From the NCBI RefSeq assembly GCF_027359925.1, contig NZ_CP114767.1, forward strand, positions 2,108,001-2,172,000: a DNA stretch of 64,000 nt, written 5' to 3'. This document shows, piece by piece, positions 1 to 8,166 of the stretch; position 1 is the stretch's first letter, and every line of letters starts with the position of its first letter. The notes under the pieces were generated by a model. The model did not search any database, was not told the DNA's origin, and worked only from the letters and a program-made list of their open reading frames with translations. The stretch is from Hymenobacter canadensis (GTDB taxonomy: Bacteria; Bacteroidota; Bacteroidia; Cytophagales; Hymenobacteraceae). Both the position numbers and the translations under genes were made by a program.

Positions 1-1
1 C

Positions 2-184
2 ACCTACCCCGAGGTGCGCGAGATTGAGCGAGTGCTGCAGCAGATGCTGATGGCCGGGCAGTCGTTGGTGCGCCAGTACCAGCGCGGCCAGCTCGAAGAG
101 TCGCGCACCGGCCTGGAGCAGATTGATGGCTACGCCGAGCAGATTGTGGCGCTGTTGCAAAAGATGGAGCAGGCTTCCGCTTAG
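2..184 (+). CDS. C-terminal end of an unidentified protein (partial)
   Basis: The reading frame is open from the first bases of the window to a TAG stop, giving the last 60 residues of a protein whose start lies outside. The tail is rich in Gln, Glu and Leu with heptad-like spacing, so it is probably helical or coiled coil; it holds no cysteine and no membrane segment. I do not recognise a family. It is followed by a TTGTCAG-type hairpin repeat and then by a converging gene, so it is probably the last gene of its transcript. Confidence rests on the uninterrupted frame and the codon use matching its neighbours. Confidence 0.6.
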   Translation, partial: TYPEVREIERVLQQMLMAGQSLVRQYQRGQLEESRTGLEQIDGYAEQIVALLQKMEQASA

Positions 185-189
185 TTGCT

Positions 190-257
190 GGTTATCAGTT
201 GTCAGTTGTCAGTTGTCAGAATGAAAATGCGCTGGCAACTAACAACTGGCAACTACC
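190..257. repeat. Intergenic TTGTCAG hairpin repeat, copy 1
   Basis: Four tandem copies of a 7-bp unit close to CAGTTGT (about 191-219) face a degenerate inverted arm built of GGCAACT/AACAACT units (232-257). It lies between two converging genes, where a hairpin could stop transcription from both sides. A related copy lies at 14636-14690. Confidence 0.6.
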
Positions 258-1800
258 TTAATCCGGCTTCCCAGGGCGCCAGCGCGGCCCGATGCTCAGC
301 GTACACGCGGCGCAGCAGCACGGTATCGGGGCGCGTGACCAGGAACAGGCGGGTGCCCCGCTCCCGCGCAAACGGATTGGTGATTTCGCCTACCTGCCGA
401 ATGGACTGGCAGTGTGCGGCCACGCCGACGGGCTCGTCATCTTCTACCAGCAGCAAATACGGCCAGGGCTGCGCGGGGCGCGCCGGAAACCAGTATAGAT
501 AAGACCCATTGAAGCTGTGGGCGGCAGGCAGCGGGCGGTGGCGGTTGAAGTAGTTGATGGCGCCGGCCTGGCCATAGTTGTCGCACTTGATGAGGGTACG
601 GGCGCGGGTGGGGGCGGGCAGCGTCTGGTACACCAGCCACACCTGGTCGGCCAGCTCCTGCCAGCCCAGCATGTCGGCGTAGTCCTGGGGCAGCACGTGC
701 TCCAGGCCGTCTTCCCAGCGGGTGAGGCCCAGGCCTTGGTAGTTCTGGCCGATGCGGCGCATGTAGGCCGGTGGGTAGAGCGTGAACAGAAACGGCAGCA
801 GCGGCAGCATGGTCAGCACGGGCAGGGCCAGCAGCGCTAGCCGCCACGCGCGCGGGTGCCAGCGGCGCGCCACCCACTGCTCCAGCCACACCGCCCCAAA
901 GGGCAGCAGCACCGGGTAGTAGCCGAGGCTGTAGTAGCTTTTGCCGTGCAGCACCGTTAGAATCAGTAAACCCGCCACCCACAGCCAGCCCACCGCCCGA
1001 AACCGCCGGAACTGGTGCGTCAGCAGCAGCGCCAGCAGCCCCGCACCCCACACCCACACCACCGGAAAGCACATCAGCAACTGGTCTTTCCAGAAACCAG
1101 CCGCCGACACGTGCACCAGCTGCGAGTCGTGGAGCAAGGCCATGTGGTGCCGGAACGGAACGCCATGCAGCAGCTGCCACCCCAGATTCGGGAGCCAGAG
1201 CAGCAACGCCAGCGCGGCCCCGCCCCACAGGTGGCGGCCGACCAGCAGATGCCGCTGGGGCGACAGCAGCAACGCCACGCCCAGCGCCGCCCCGTAGAAC
1301 AACGTGGTGTATTTGTTGAGCATGCCCAGCCCCAGGGTCGCCCCCAGCGCGTAGAGGTAGCCGGGCCGGTGGGTTTGCAGGTGCCGTACCAGCGCGTAGC
1401 TAGCCGCCGTGAAAGCCAGCACCTCAAATGAGTTAGGCTGAAACAGGAAGTTGAGCCGCGCATACGCCGCCACCATGTAGCCGAGGCTAGCCAGCGCCAC
1501 GGCCCAGATGCCACCACCCAGTTTCATGACCAGCCGCCCCAGCAGCAGCACCGTGAGGCTGCCCCACAGAATCGGCCAGAACTTCACCCAGAACCAGCCG
1601 CCGCCCAGCGCCAGCGTGAGCCAGCTTTGCAGAGCCGTGAACGGCGGCACCTCCAGGTAGCCCCAGGCTAGGTGCTGCCCATAATTGAGGTAGAGATACT
1701 CGTCGCGGTGCAGCTCGTAGGCACGGCTGGCCAGCACGTAGCCCGACACGAACTTCAGCAAGGCCAGCAACGGCGGCAGCAAACGGCGGGAAGGTTTCAT
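253..1800 (-). CDS. GT39-type membrane glycosyltransferase (ArnT/PMT-like)
   Basis: A 515-residue integral membrane protein with about ten hydrophobic segments spread over residues 10-350 and a soluble C-terminal part. The first periplasmic loop has an acidic pair, Asp33-Glu34 in the stretch HRDEYLYL, placed as in GT39/PMT and ArnT enzymes, which move a sugar from a polyprenyl phosphate carrier to protein or lipid outside the membrane. The length fits this superfamily. The acceptor and sugar cannot be read from the sequence. The ATG start is preceded, three bases upstream, by TATATTGA, a weak match to the Bacteroidota -7 element, so the mRNA may be nearly leaderless. The gene converges on the partial gene at the window start. 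Confidence 0.85.
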   Translation of the reverse strand: MKPSRRLLPPLLALLKFVSGYVLASRAYELHRDEYLYLNYGQHLAWGYLEVPPFTALQSWLTLALGGGWFWVKFWPILWGSLTVLLLGRLVMKLGGGIWAVALASLGYMVAAYARLNFLFQPNSFEVLAFTAASYALVRHLQTHRPGYLYALGATLGLGMLNKYTTLFYGAALGVALLLSPQRHLLVGRHLWGGAALALLLWLPNLGWQLLHGVPFRHHMALLHDSQLVHVSAAGFWKDQLLMCFPVVWVWGAGLLALLLTHQFRRFRAVGWLWVAGLLILTVLHGKSYYSLGYYPVLLPFGAVWLEQWVARRWHPRAWRLALLALPVLTMLPLLPFLFTLYPPAYMRRIGQNYQGLGLTRWEDGLEHVLPQDYADMLGWQELADQVWLVYQTLPAPTRARTLIKCDNYGQAGAINYFNRHRPLPAAHSFNGSYLYWFPARPAQPWPYLLLVEDDEPVGVAAHCQSIRQVGEITNPFARERGTRLFLVTRPDTVLLRRVYAEHRAALAPWEAGLR

Positions 1801-1845
1801 CCCTCAATATAACTTACTGATAACCGGCAGTCTACCGCACGGCTT

Positions 1846-2091
1846 CTACAGCGGCTGCGGCAGCCGGATGTGGCGCAGATACTCGCTCAGGCCGGCGGGG
1901 TGCTGAAACAGGTGGATGAACAGCAGGTGGTCTTCGCCCTGCACACGCCACTCTTCGGCGTAGAAGTCGCCGAGCGCCAGCAGGCGCAGCACGAAGCTGT
2001 CTTCGCGCCGCTCGGCCAGGAAGTGGCCGTGCCGCCGGAGCAGATCGGCCTGTTGGCCCATCGGGAGCTTTTTGAAGACGCGCAGATTCAT
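1846..2091 (-). CDS. Small conserved-looking protein, function unknown
   Basis: An 81-residue basic-acidic protein without signal peptide, membrane segment or cysteine. I do not recognise a family. The call as a gene rests on codon use like its neighbours and on a good promoter: TATCTTCG on the minus strand (2116-2109) with the ATG 17 bases further on. The sequence has paired Arg and Phe/Leu positions suggesting a small folded cytoplasmic domain. It lies 45 bp upstream of the GT39 gene on the same strand and may be co-transcribed with it. Confidence 0.65.
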   Translation of the reverse strand: MNLRVFKKLPMGQQADLLRRHGHFLAERREDSFVLRLLALGDFYAEEWRVQGEDHLLFIHLFQHPAGLSEYLRHIRLPQPL

Positions 2092-2108
2092 GTGGTGCCA
2101 GGCAAACC

Positions 2109-2116
2109 CGAAGATA
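2109..2116 (-). promoter_or_regulatory. -7 promoter element TATCTTCG
   Basis: Matches the Bacteroidota -7 consensus TAnnTTTG with one change; the start codon of the 81-residue gene lies 17 bases downstream. Confidence 0.5.
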
Positions 2117-2148
2117 CGAAGATGGGGGGAGGCGGTGATGGTGTGAGA

Positions 2149-2243
2149 ACGTCATTCCGAGTGCAGCGAGGAATCTCGCGTGCTGACGTTGCAACGGTGC
2201 TCAGGCATCAGCACGCGAGATGCCGCGGCTGCGCTTATGCATG
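2149..2243. repeat. Palindrome family A, degenerate copy
   Basis: The left arm reads GTCATTCCGAG...GAGGAATCTCGCGTGCTGA and the right arm is a diverged inverted version (AGCACGCGAGAT...). It occupies the divergent space between the 81-residue gene and the YfcC-type carrier. Better preserved copies lie at 21257-21416 and 22577-22676. Confidence 0.75.
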
Positions 2244-2294
2244 AAGTTCTCACTTCATCCCCCCATCACCTCATTACTTCATCACCTGCCACCC

Positions 2295-2302
2295 TACCTT
2301 CG
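2295..2302 (+). promoter_or_regulatory. -7 promoter element TACCTTCG, leaderless configuration
   Basis: The element ends four bases before the ATG of the carrier gene, so the predicted transcription start falls on or next to the start codon. Confidence 0.6.
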
Positions 2303-2306
2303 CGGC

Positions 2307-3653
2307 ATGAAAACGATACGCTTCCCTCATCCGCTGGTGCTACTGGTGGGGTTTATTCTGCTGGCTTGCCTGCTGAGCTACGTGCTGCCAACTGGCGTCT
2401 TCGACCGCCACCCCGATGCCGCCACCGGCCGCGACGTGGTAGTGGCCGGCTCCTACCACCGCGTGCCCGCCACGCCTGTCAGCCCGCTGCAGGCCATCGT
2501 GGATATTCCCAAGGGCATGGTGGATGCCGCCTCTGTCATTTTTCTGGTGTTTCTGGCCGGCGGCGCCTTCACGGTAGTCGACCAGACCGGCGCCCTGCGC
2601 AGCGGCGTCGATTGGCTGCTACGCCGGTTTCAGGGGCGCGAGGCCGTCGTGATTCCCATCATTTCGGTGCTATTTGCCACCATGGGCGCCCTCGAAAACA
2701 TGCAGGAGGAGATAGTACCGCTCATTCCGGTGCTCCTGATTCTGATGCGGCGCATCGGCTACCCGGCCCTCACGGCGGCGGCCGTCAGCATTGGCTCGGC
2801 GGCGGTGGGTGCGGCGTTCAGCCCCCTGAACCCTTTTCAGGTAGGCATTGCCCAGAAGCTGGCGCTGCTGCCGCTGCTCTCCGGCGGGGGCTTCCGGCTG
2901 GCGTTTCTGGTGCTGGCCTTGGCCATCTGGATTGCGGGCACTGTGCGCTACGCCCTGCGCCACCGCGTAGCGCCCGAAACCAGCGCCGCCGCTGACCCGA
3001 CCGCGCTGGCGGAAGGCCGCAACCACGGCTTGGTGCTGCTGCTGTTGCTGGCGGCCTTCGCCTTCTTCGCCTACGGCGTGCTCAAGCTGGGCTGGGATTT
3101 TGAGCAGATGGCGGCCCTATTTTTCGGGCTGGGCGTAGTGGCCGGCCTGGTGGGTGGCCTGGGCCTCACGGGTACCGCTGAAGGCTTCCTGGCCGGCTTC
3201 CGCGACATTGCCTTCTCGGCGCTGCTCATCGGGTTTGCCCGCGCCATTTTCGTGGTGCTGGAGCAGGGCCAAATCGTGGATACCATCGTCAATGCGCTGT
3301 CGGCGCCGCTGGCAGGTTTGCCGGTTACGCTTTCGGCGCTGGGCATGATGGGGGTGCACACCGCCCTGCACCTACCGGTGCCCAGCGTGAGCGGCCAGGC
3401 CGTGCTCACCATGCCGCTGCTGGTGCCCCTCTCCGACCTCATCGGCCTCTCACGCCAGGTTACGGTGCTGGCCTACCAGTACGGTGCCGGCCTCTGCGAG
3501 CTGATTACACCCACCAATGGCGCCCTCATGGCCATCGTGGCGGCCTGCGGCGTGCGGTTTGATGAGTGGTGGAAATTCGTGCTGCCGCTCTACCTGCTGC
3601 TGCTGGCCCTGGGCGCCACCGCCGTGATGGTGGGCATTGCCGTGGGGATATAG
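2307..3653 (+). CDS. YfcC/DcuC-superfamily membrane carrier
   Basis: A 448-residue protein with about 12 hydrophobic segments, resembling the YfcC family of the C4-dicarboxylate/ion transporter superfamily. Family-like stretches include the Gly/Ala-rich loop before LENMQEE (about residue 130) and the segment VGAAFSPLNPFQVGIAQ, and a second pseudo-symmetric half around residues 300-430. These carriers are thought to move organic acids, amino acids or peptides; the substrate here is unknown. The frame is open 29 codons upstream, but the promoter element ending at 2302 makes the ATG at 2307 the natural start. A strong terminator follows at 3722-3766. Confidence 0.85.
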   Translation: MKTIRFPHPLVLLVGFILLACLLSYVLPTGVFDRHPDAATGRDVVVAGSYHRVPATPVSPLQAIVDIPKGMVDAASVIFLVFLAGGAFTVVDQTGALRSGVDWLLRRFQGREAVVIPIISVLFATMGALENMQEEIVPLIPVLLILMRRIGYPALTAAAVSIGSAAVGAAFSPLNPFQVGIAQKLALLPLLSGGGFRLAFLVLALAIWIAGTVRYALRHRVAPETSAAADPTALAEGRNHGLVLLLLLAAFAFFAYGVLKLGWDFEQMAALFFGLGVVAGLVGGLGLTGTAEGFLAGFRDIAFSALLIGFARAIFVVLEQGQIVDTIVNALSAPLAGLPVTLSALGMMGVHTALHLPVPSVSGQAVLTMPLLVPLSDLIGLSRQVTVLAYQYGAGLCELITPTNGALMAIVAACGVRFDEWWKFVLPLYLLLLALGATAVMVGIAVGI

Positions 3654-3663
3654 CGGCCGCACT

Positions 3664-3832
3664 TTCATTGCCAACGGAGCGAAGCAATCCTTCCTCTCGT
3701 GGCAGACATTTTCCTTACAGCAAAGCCCTCCGGCATTAGTGTACTACACTACTGCCGGAGGGCTTTCTGCTTAGGGTAGCTTAGAGCTCAGAGAGGAAGG
3801 ATTGCTTCGTCGTGCCTCCTCGCAATGACAAT
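3664..3832. repeat. Palindrome family I wrapped around a terminator
   Basis: Outer arms (about 3664-3701 and 3791-3832) carry the inverted sequences ...GCGAAGCAATCCTTCCTC and GAGGAAGGATTGCTTCG..., resembling a GAAGCAATCC repeat seen in many bacterial genomes. A separate perfect terminator hairpin sits in the centre. Confidence 0.7.
3722..3766. terminator. Bidirectional terminator hairpin
   Basis: A 14-bp perfect stem (AAAGCCCTCCGGCA with its complement) around a 17-base loop, with T-rich and A-rich flanks. It serves the carrier gene on the plus strand and possibly the converging minus-strand gene. Confidence 0.8.
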
Positions 3833-3854
3833 GGCCGCAATGACAGCAACTCAC

Positions 3855-4265
3855 TCAATCCGGCCGGAGCTCGTCAGCGCGGAAAATGCGGGGGAGCTTG
3901 CGCTTACGCTCCACAATCTGGTAGCTGGCGGTGTCGGTCTGATCATCCCAGAACACGTCGCTCACCACGCCGAAGTGGCGGTAGCGGCCGGGTTCGGGCT
4001 GCACTTCCTCCACGGCGTCGCCGAAGCTGAAGGCCGGCCGGCGCAGGTGCAGCTCCCGGAACAGCTCGGGCCGCACCAGAAACTGCTGCTCATCGTAGCG
4101 CAGCGTAATCCACTCGCCGTCTTCGTCTTCGGCAATTTTCTCGAACAGCTTGCCCACCGGTTCCAGCCACTCAAACGAGCGGCGGTTGGCGGGATGAATG
4201 TAGCGGAAGCCGAAGTCGGGCGTCCAGGGGTACAGGCCGTAGATGACGGGTTTGGGTCGGGGCAC
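3855..4265 (-). CDS. Conserved-looking protein of unknown function
   Basis: About 136 residues, probably cytoplasmic, with many aromatic and acidic positions (segments YGLYPWTPDFGFRYIHP and VVSDVFWDD). It may belong to a Bacteroidota domain of unknown function, but I cannot name it with confidence. The frame runs back to an ATG at 4367, giving 170 residues; however, a perfect -7 element TACCTTTG (4318-4311) lies inside that extension, so I place the start at the GTG at 4265, just before the first conserved-looking segment. The gene converges on the YfcC-type carrier. Confidence 0.6.
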   Translation of the reverse strand: MPRPKPVIYGLYPWTPDFGFRYIHPANRRSFEWLEPVGKLFEKIAEDEDGEWITLRYDEQQFLVRPELFRELHLRRPAFSFGDAVEEVQPEPGRYRHFGVVSDVFWDDQTDTASYQIVERKRKLPRIFRADELRPD

Positions 4266-4310
4266 TTGTAGAGAATGAAAGGCTGATTGGGTACCGAATG
4301 AACAACCGTC

Positions 4311-4318
4311 CAAAGGTA
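4311..4318 (-). promoter_or_regulatory. -7 promoter element TACCTTTG
   Basis: Perfect match to TAnnTTTG on the minus strand, about 45 bases before the proposed GTG start at 4265; it argues against the longer open frame starting at 4367. Confidence 0.5.
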
Positions 4319-4399
4319 AAGGCTCCCGGACAATCACCCCACGCCCCTGATTTCTCTTCGCCTGCATCCACCCGCCAACCCGAAACCTGCTCTGCGCGC

Positions 4400-6976
4400 T
4401 TAGTTTTTCACCACCCGCCGCACAAACGTACCGCCGGCAGCGTAGCGCACTTTCAGCACGTAGGCCCCGGCGGGCAGCGCGGCAATATCCAGGCTCAGCG
4501 TTGCCTCATTCACCGAAACCGGCCGGCTCATCACCACGCGGCCCAGGGCGTCGTGCAACGCTACCTGTTCGGGGCGGCTGGTGGCGTCGAGGCGCAGGTG
4601 AAGCTGGTCGTGCGCCGGCACTGGCCACGCCTCGGTGCGCGGCGCCTGCCGCGAGGTGCCGGCGTTCAGCACGTTGGCATCGAGCAGACGAGCCAGTGCG
4701 TAGTTGGGCTGGCTGCTGCCCACGGGCGAAAACTGTCCGCCCACCAGCAGGGCGCCGTCGGGCTGCACGGCCAGTGCCAGCACCAGATCATCCGGGCCCA
4801 GGGGCTGGTTGAACGCGGCATCGGTGCTGCCATCGGGCAGCAGGCGCGCCAGGCCCGAAGACGCCGCGTTGGAGCTGAAGATTGTTCCCCCGACCAGAAT
4901 GCGGTTATTCGGCTGAATTACTGCCGTGCTCAGAACAATGATATTGCCCGCAAGGGCGGCGTTGAAGGTGGGGTCGGGGATGCCGGTGGCAGACAACCGG
5001 GCCACCGAGCTGGTCGAAATGCCCCCCAGCTGATCGAAATAGCCAAACACCAGCAGTCGGCCATCGGGGTAGCGGCGCAGGCCGTTGATGGCAAAGGACT
5101 GGCTGCCCGACGCCACGGCCGCAAAGGACGGGTCGGTGCTGCCGTTGGGGAGCAGCCGCTGCACTACCGGGTTCTGGTAGCTGCCCACCACAATGCGGCC
5201 ATCGGGCTGCACCAGCAGGGCCGTTGGGCTGAAGTTGGCAGGCGGCTGAAACGAATTGTCGATACTGCCATTGGGCAGCAGCCGCTGAAACGAGCGAAAC
5301 GTAGGGCCGGAGCTGCCCGACACCGTCAGATTGCCGGCTACCAACACCCCACCATCAGGCTGCAGCGCCAGGTTGGTGATGGAGTTGGTATTTAAGCCTG
5401 CAATGCGCGTCAGCGGGGACACAAAGCCGGCGTCGCGCATGCCAGAGTTTTCCACCCGCACCAGCGACGTGACCGGCACGCCGTTGTAGGCAGAAAATTG
5501 GCCGGCCACCAGAGCTTTGCCATCGGGCTGCAGCACCACCTCCGTCGGGTAGCCCTGCGTGATGGTGCTGGCGGCGGTGTACGCGGCATCCACACTGCCA
5601 TTGGCCAGCAACCGGGCCAGGCCGCGCGCGGTACTACCGTTGATTTCAGAAAAAGCCCCCACTACCAGCAGTTTCCCGTCGGGCTGCTGCGCAAAGTCTT
5701 CGACCCGCCCGGCCGTCTGCAGGACAGGGATGGGAAAGGTGGTATCGAGGGCACCCGTGGAAAGCAGCTGATTTACGCCGGCCGGCACCGCCGACGCCGG
5801 CCCGCCCAGCAACTGAGGCGCCCCACCGATAAGCACCTGCCCACCCGCCAGCAGCTGCAGCGAGTTCACGAAGGGGGTATTCTCGGGGATGGCAGCCACG
5901 TTCCAGGCAGGGTCAATAGCGCCGGTGGCCAGGAAGCGGAGCACGTAGCAGACCGGCGTCGGACCACTACTAAAAATTGCCAGAATTTTCCCGTCGGGCT
6001 GCACCAGCAGCGTAGCCGGCCCACCACTGAAGGCCGGTCTGACCCCGTAATTAGTGGGCACAAAGGTGTTGTCGAAGGCGCCCGTGGCGGTGAAGCGCAC
6101 CAACGTCTGCGTTACGTTGGGCACCAGGTAGGTGCTATTGAACGTAGACGCCAGAATCCGGCCGTCGGGCTGCACGGCCACCGAGCCCACGAGGGCAGTA
6201 GCGGTGGTAACGGGCGCGAACGTCAGGTCGAGGGTACCGTCGGCGTTGAAGCGCGCCAGGCCGCTGCGAGCCCGCCCGGCGGCCGTCCGGAACGAGCCGC
6301 CTACTACCAGCTTGCCATCGGCGGGCTGGCGCGCCACTACCGGCCCAAAGCCGCTCAGCGTCAGGCCGCCGGCCGTATTGGCCACAAACGGCTGGTCGAG
6401 GCTGCCATCTTCGTTCAGGCGCAGGATACCGGCGGCGGCCTGCCCGGCGTAGCTGCTGAAGTTGCCGGCCACCACCACTTTCCCATCGGGCTGCACCAGC
6501 ACCGACGTTACGCGGCTCATGGAGCTGGGCTGCACCCGAAACGCCGGGTCGGGCAGGCCCGACGGCAGCAGCCGCACCAGCCCGTAGTACACCTGCCCGT
6601 TCAGCGTAGCCGGCCCAGCCATCGTAACGAACACGCGCCCGGCCCCGGCGTCGGTGAGGCCCTGCGGCAGCCAGCTGTAGTCGGCGATGTTCAGCGCGAA
6701 CGTCGCGTCGGGGGCGCCCGCCGCCGAGTAGCGCAGCAACGACTGCAGGGTTTTCACCCCGTCGGCCCGCACTAGGTCGCTGCCCAGCACCAGCCGCTCG
6801 CCGGTGCTGAGCTGCAGCGCCTGGATCGCCGTGGCGGGCTGGTAGATCTGCATGGGCCCGTAGCTGGCATCCACCTGGGTTTGGGCGCGGAGCCTGCCGA
6901 AGGGCAGTAGCAGCAGCCAGCACAACAGCCATACACGGGGCCGGGCCAATAATCGGGCAGTAAACATTGCATTCAT
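4400..6976 (-). CDS. Secreted delta-60 repeat protein with type IX sorting domain
   Basis: An 858-residue exported protein. The N-terminus has a basic and hydrophobic signal peptide ending near LRAQ. The body is a tandem array of about 12 units of roughly 60 residues, each with a core like QPDGKxLVxGxF followed by RLxxxGxxDxxF, the delta-60 repeat that builds a beta-propeller-like structure. The last 80 residues form a type IX secretion sorting domain with the pattern LHDALGRVV...LPAGAYVLKV...RRVVKN. The protein is expected to pass the outer membrane by the Por system and to be surface-attached or released. Its ligand is unknown. Start chosen at MNAMF because this ATG begins the signal peptide; an upstream in-frame ATG at 7072 would add 32 hydrophilic residues. 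Confidence 0.9.
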   Translation of the reverse strand: MNAMFTARLLARPRVWLLCWLLLLPFGRLRAQTQVDASYGPMQIYQPATAIQALQLSTGERLVLGSDLVRADGVKTLQSLLRYSAAGAPDATFALNIADYSWLPQGLTDAGAGRVFVTMAGPATLNGQVYYGLVRLLPSGLPDPAFRVQPSSMSRVTSVLVQPDGKVVVAGNFSSYAGQAAAGILRLNEDGSLDQPFVANTAGGLTLSGFGPVVARQPADGKLVVGGSFRTAAGRARSGLARFNADGTLDLTFAPVTTATALVGSVAVQPDGRILASTFNSTYLVPNVTQTLVRFTATGAFDNTFVPTNYGVRPAFSGGPATLLVQPDGKILAIFSSGPTPVCYVLRFLATGAIDPAWNVAAIPENTPFVNSLQLLAGGQVLIGGAPQLLGGPASAVPAGVNQLLSTGALDTTFPIPVLQTAGRVEDFAQQPDGKLLVVGAFSEINGSTARGLARLLANGSVDAAYTAASTITQGYPTEVVLQPDGKALVAGQFSAYNGVPVTSLVRVENSGMRDAGFVSPLTRIAGLNTNSITNLALQPDGGVLVAGNLTVSGSSGPTFRSFQRLLPNGSIDNSFQPPANFSPTALLVQPDGRIVVGSYQNPVVQRLLPNGSTDPSFAAVASGSQSFAINGLRRYPDGRLLVFGYFDQLGGISTSSVARLSATGIPDPTFNAALAGNIIVLSTAVIQPNNRILVGGTIFSSNAASSGLARLLPDGSTDAAFNQPLGPDDLVLALAVQPDGALLVGGQFSPVGSSQPNYALARLLDANVLNAGTSRQAPRTEAWPVPAHDQLHLRLDATSRPEQVALHDALGRVVMSRPVSVNEATLSLDIAALPAGAYVLKVRYAAGGTFVRRVVKN

Positions 6977-7316
6977 AGGGTATTGGAAGTAAGGATGATG
7001 GATGAATCGTAGTGAAAGCCAGTGCTCTGGTATAATGCAGAGTCTGTATGCCCGCAAAAGGTGGTATTGCACTTCTAAAAAATCAGCAAACCGCTACTAG
7101 GCGCAGCAGAACTGCTTGCAGCAGCCAAACCGGTGCGCTTAGCGGCGTCAGGCCGTTTCTGACACTGCCACCGCTTTGCCGGGAAGTGGATGGACACCTT
7201 TCAGGCCGCGCTTTTAGGGAATAAAACATAGGCACTTAGTATTTATACAATAATCAAAAATTTGATGATCAATCAGTTGAAGTAAATCTAACTACTCAAG
7301 ACTTGTGACTTGGTGC
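6977..7316. other. 340-bp intergenic region, AT-rich
   Basis: No gene seen. The half next to 7316 is AT-rich (long A/T tracts at 7200-7300), unlike the surrounding GC-rich genes, and holds a short TTGATGATCAATCA palindrome-like stretch near 7260. It contains the leader of the delta-60 gene; I find no convincing -7 element or terminator. Confidence 0.5.
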
Positions 7317-7982
7317 TTAGTGGATTCCACGCGCCGCGTGTGCCAGCAGCCGGTCGCGGTGCGCGGCGCCGTCGTGCACCTGCCCAAAGGACAACGGGTG
7401 CGGCTCGCCGGCCACCGTATGCACCACGGCGTCGGTTGCCCCGACGGGTTCCACGTGCGCTACCTGGTCCCAGCGGAAGGCAAACTGGCGGCGAAACGGG
7501 TGCAGCCGCCCGCTGAAGCCGGCTTCGTGCAGGTGCAGAAACCGCCGCCGGTGCAGCTGCGCCAGCCCGAAGGCCATCAGGCCATACCACACGGCCAACG
7601 CCCCGTACAGCCACGGCAGCACGTGCAGGCGGTGCACGCCCGTACGTAGGCCAGTTTCGTGGTGGCGGTGCCAGATGTGGTAGCCTTCCAAGGCCAATAT
7701 ACCGGCGGCGGCCAGCTCCAGCCAGGCTATTTTCTCGTGGTGGGCCACGCCGTGGCGCCGCAATTGCCGCAGCTCGCGCAGCAGTAGCAGCACGTAGGCG
7801 GCGCCCACGGCCACTTCCAGCACCAGCAGCGGCGTCAGCGTTTCCTCGCCCGCCAGCACGTCCCACAAACCGCTGAACAGGATTAACGCGGGCAGCAGAT
7901 GAGAAAATCCGCGCAGCCGCTCAATCCGGCCCCGGTTTTTATGATAGAGCGTAACCGGACCGGAAGTGCTGGCAGTGTTCAT
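7317..7982 (-). CDS. Membrane protein of unknown function, four TM segments
   Basis: A 221-residue protein with four hydrophobic segments at about residues 25-45, 50-70, 87-100 and 118-138, followed by a soluble His- and Arg-rich C-terminal part of about 75 residues. Histidine content is high (for example EGYHIWHRHHE between segments 3 and 4), which could mean metal or pH sensing, but this is only a composition argument. I do not recognise the family. A GTG two codons earlier could also serve as start; the ATG at 7982 was chosen. The gene stands alone and is divergent from the glycogen branching-type gene. Confidence 0.7.
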   Translation of the reverse strand: MNTASTSGPVTLYHKNRGRIERLRGFSHLLPALILFSGLWDVLAGEETLTPLLVLEVAVGAAYVLLLLRELRQLRRHGVAHHEKIAWLELAAAGILALEGYHIWHRHHETGLRTGVHRLHVLPWLYGALAVWYGLMAFGLAQLHRRRFLHLHEAGFSGRLHPFRRQFAFRWDQVAHVEPVGATDAVVHTVAGEPHPLSFGQVHDGAAHRDRLLAHAARGIH

Positions 7983-8166
7983 GGGCACTAAGCACGCATT
8001 TTTTCAGCATTCCGCCAGCGGGTTCCGCCCTGGCCATCCGGCACTCTATATGGCGCCTTAGCTACTTACCATCAATCATTTACAACCCATCATATAACCC
8101 CAGATCTATTTATAGAGTTTAACCCCAGCACTCTCCCCTGCTGTGCTGATTCCTTTCCTGCTTATC

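Noticed and set aside
4266..4367. The longer version of the unknown gene starting with ATG at 4367.
   Set aside because: A perfect -7 element lies inside this extension and the extra residues look unlike folded protein; the shorter GTG start is preferred, although not proven.
7313..7995. A perfect 10-bp inverted pair GTGCTTAGTG (7313-7322) and CACTAAGCAC (7986-7995) flanking the four-TM membrane protein gene.
   Set aside because: Only 10 bp, one arm is partly coding, and there is no other sign of a mobile element or target duplication; chance is sufficient.
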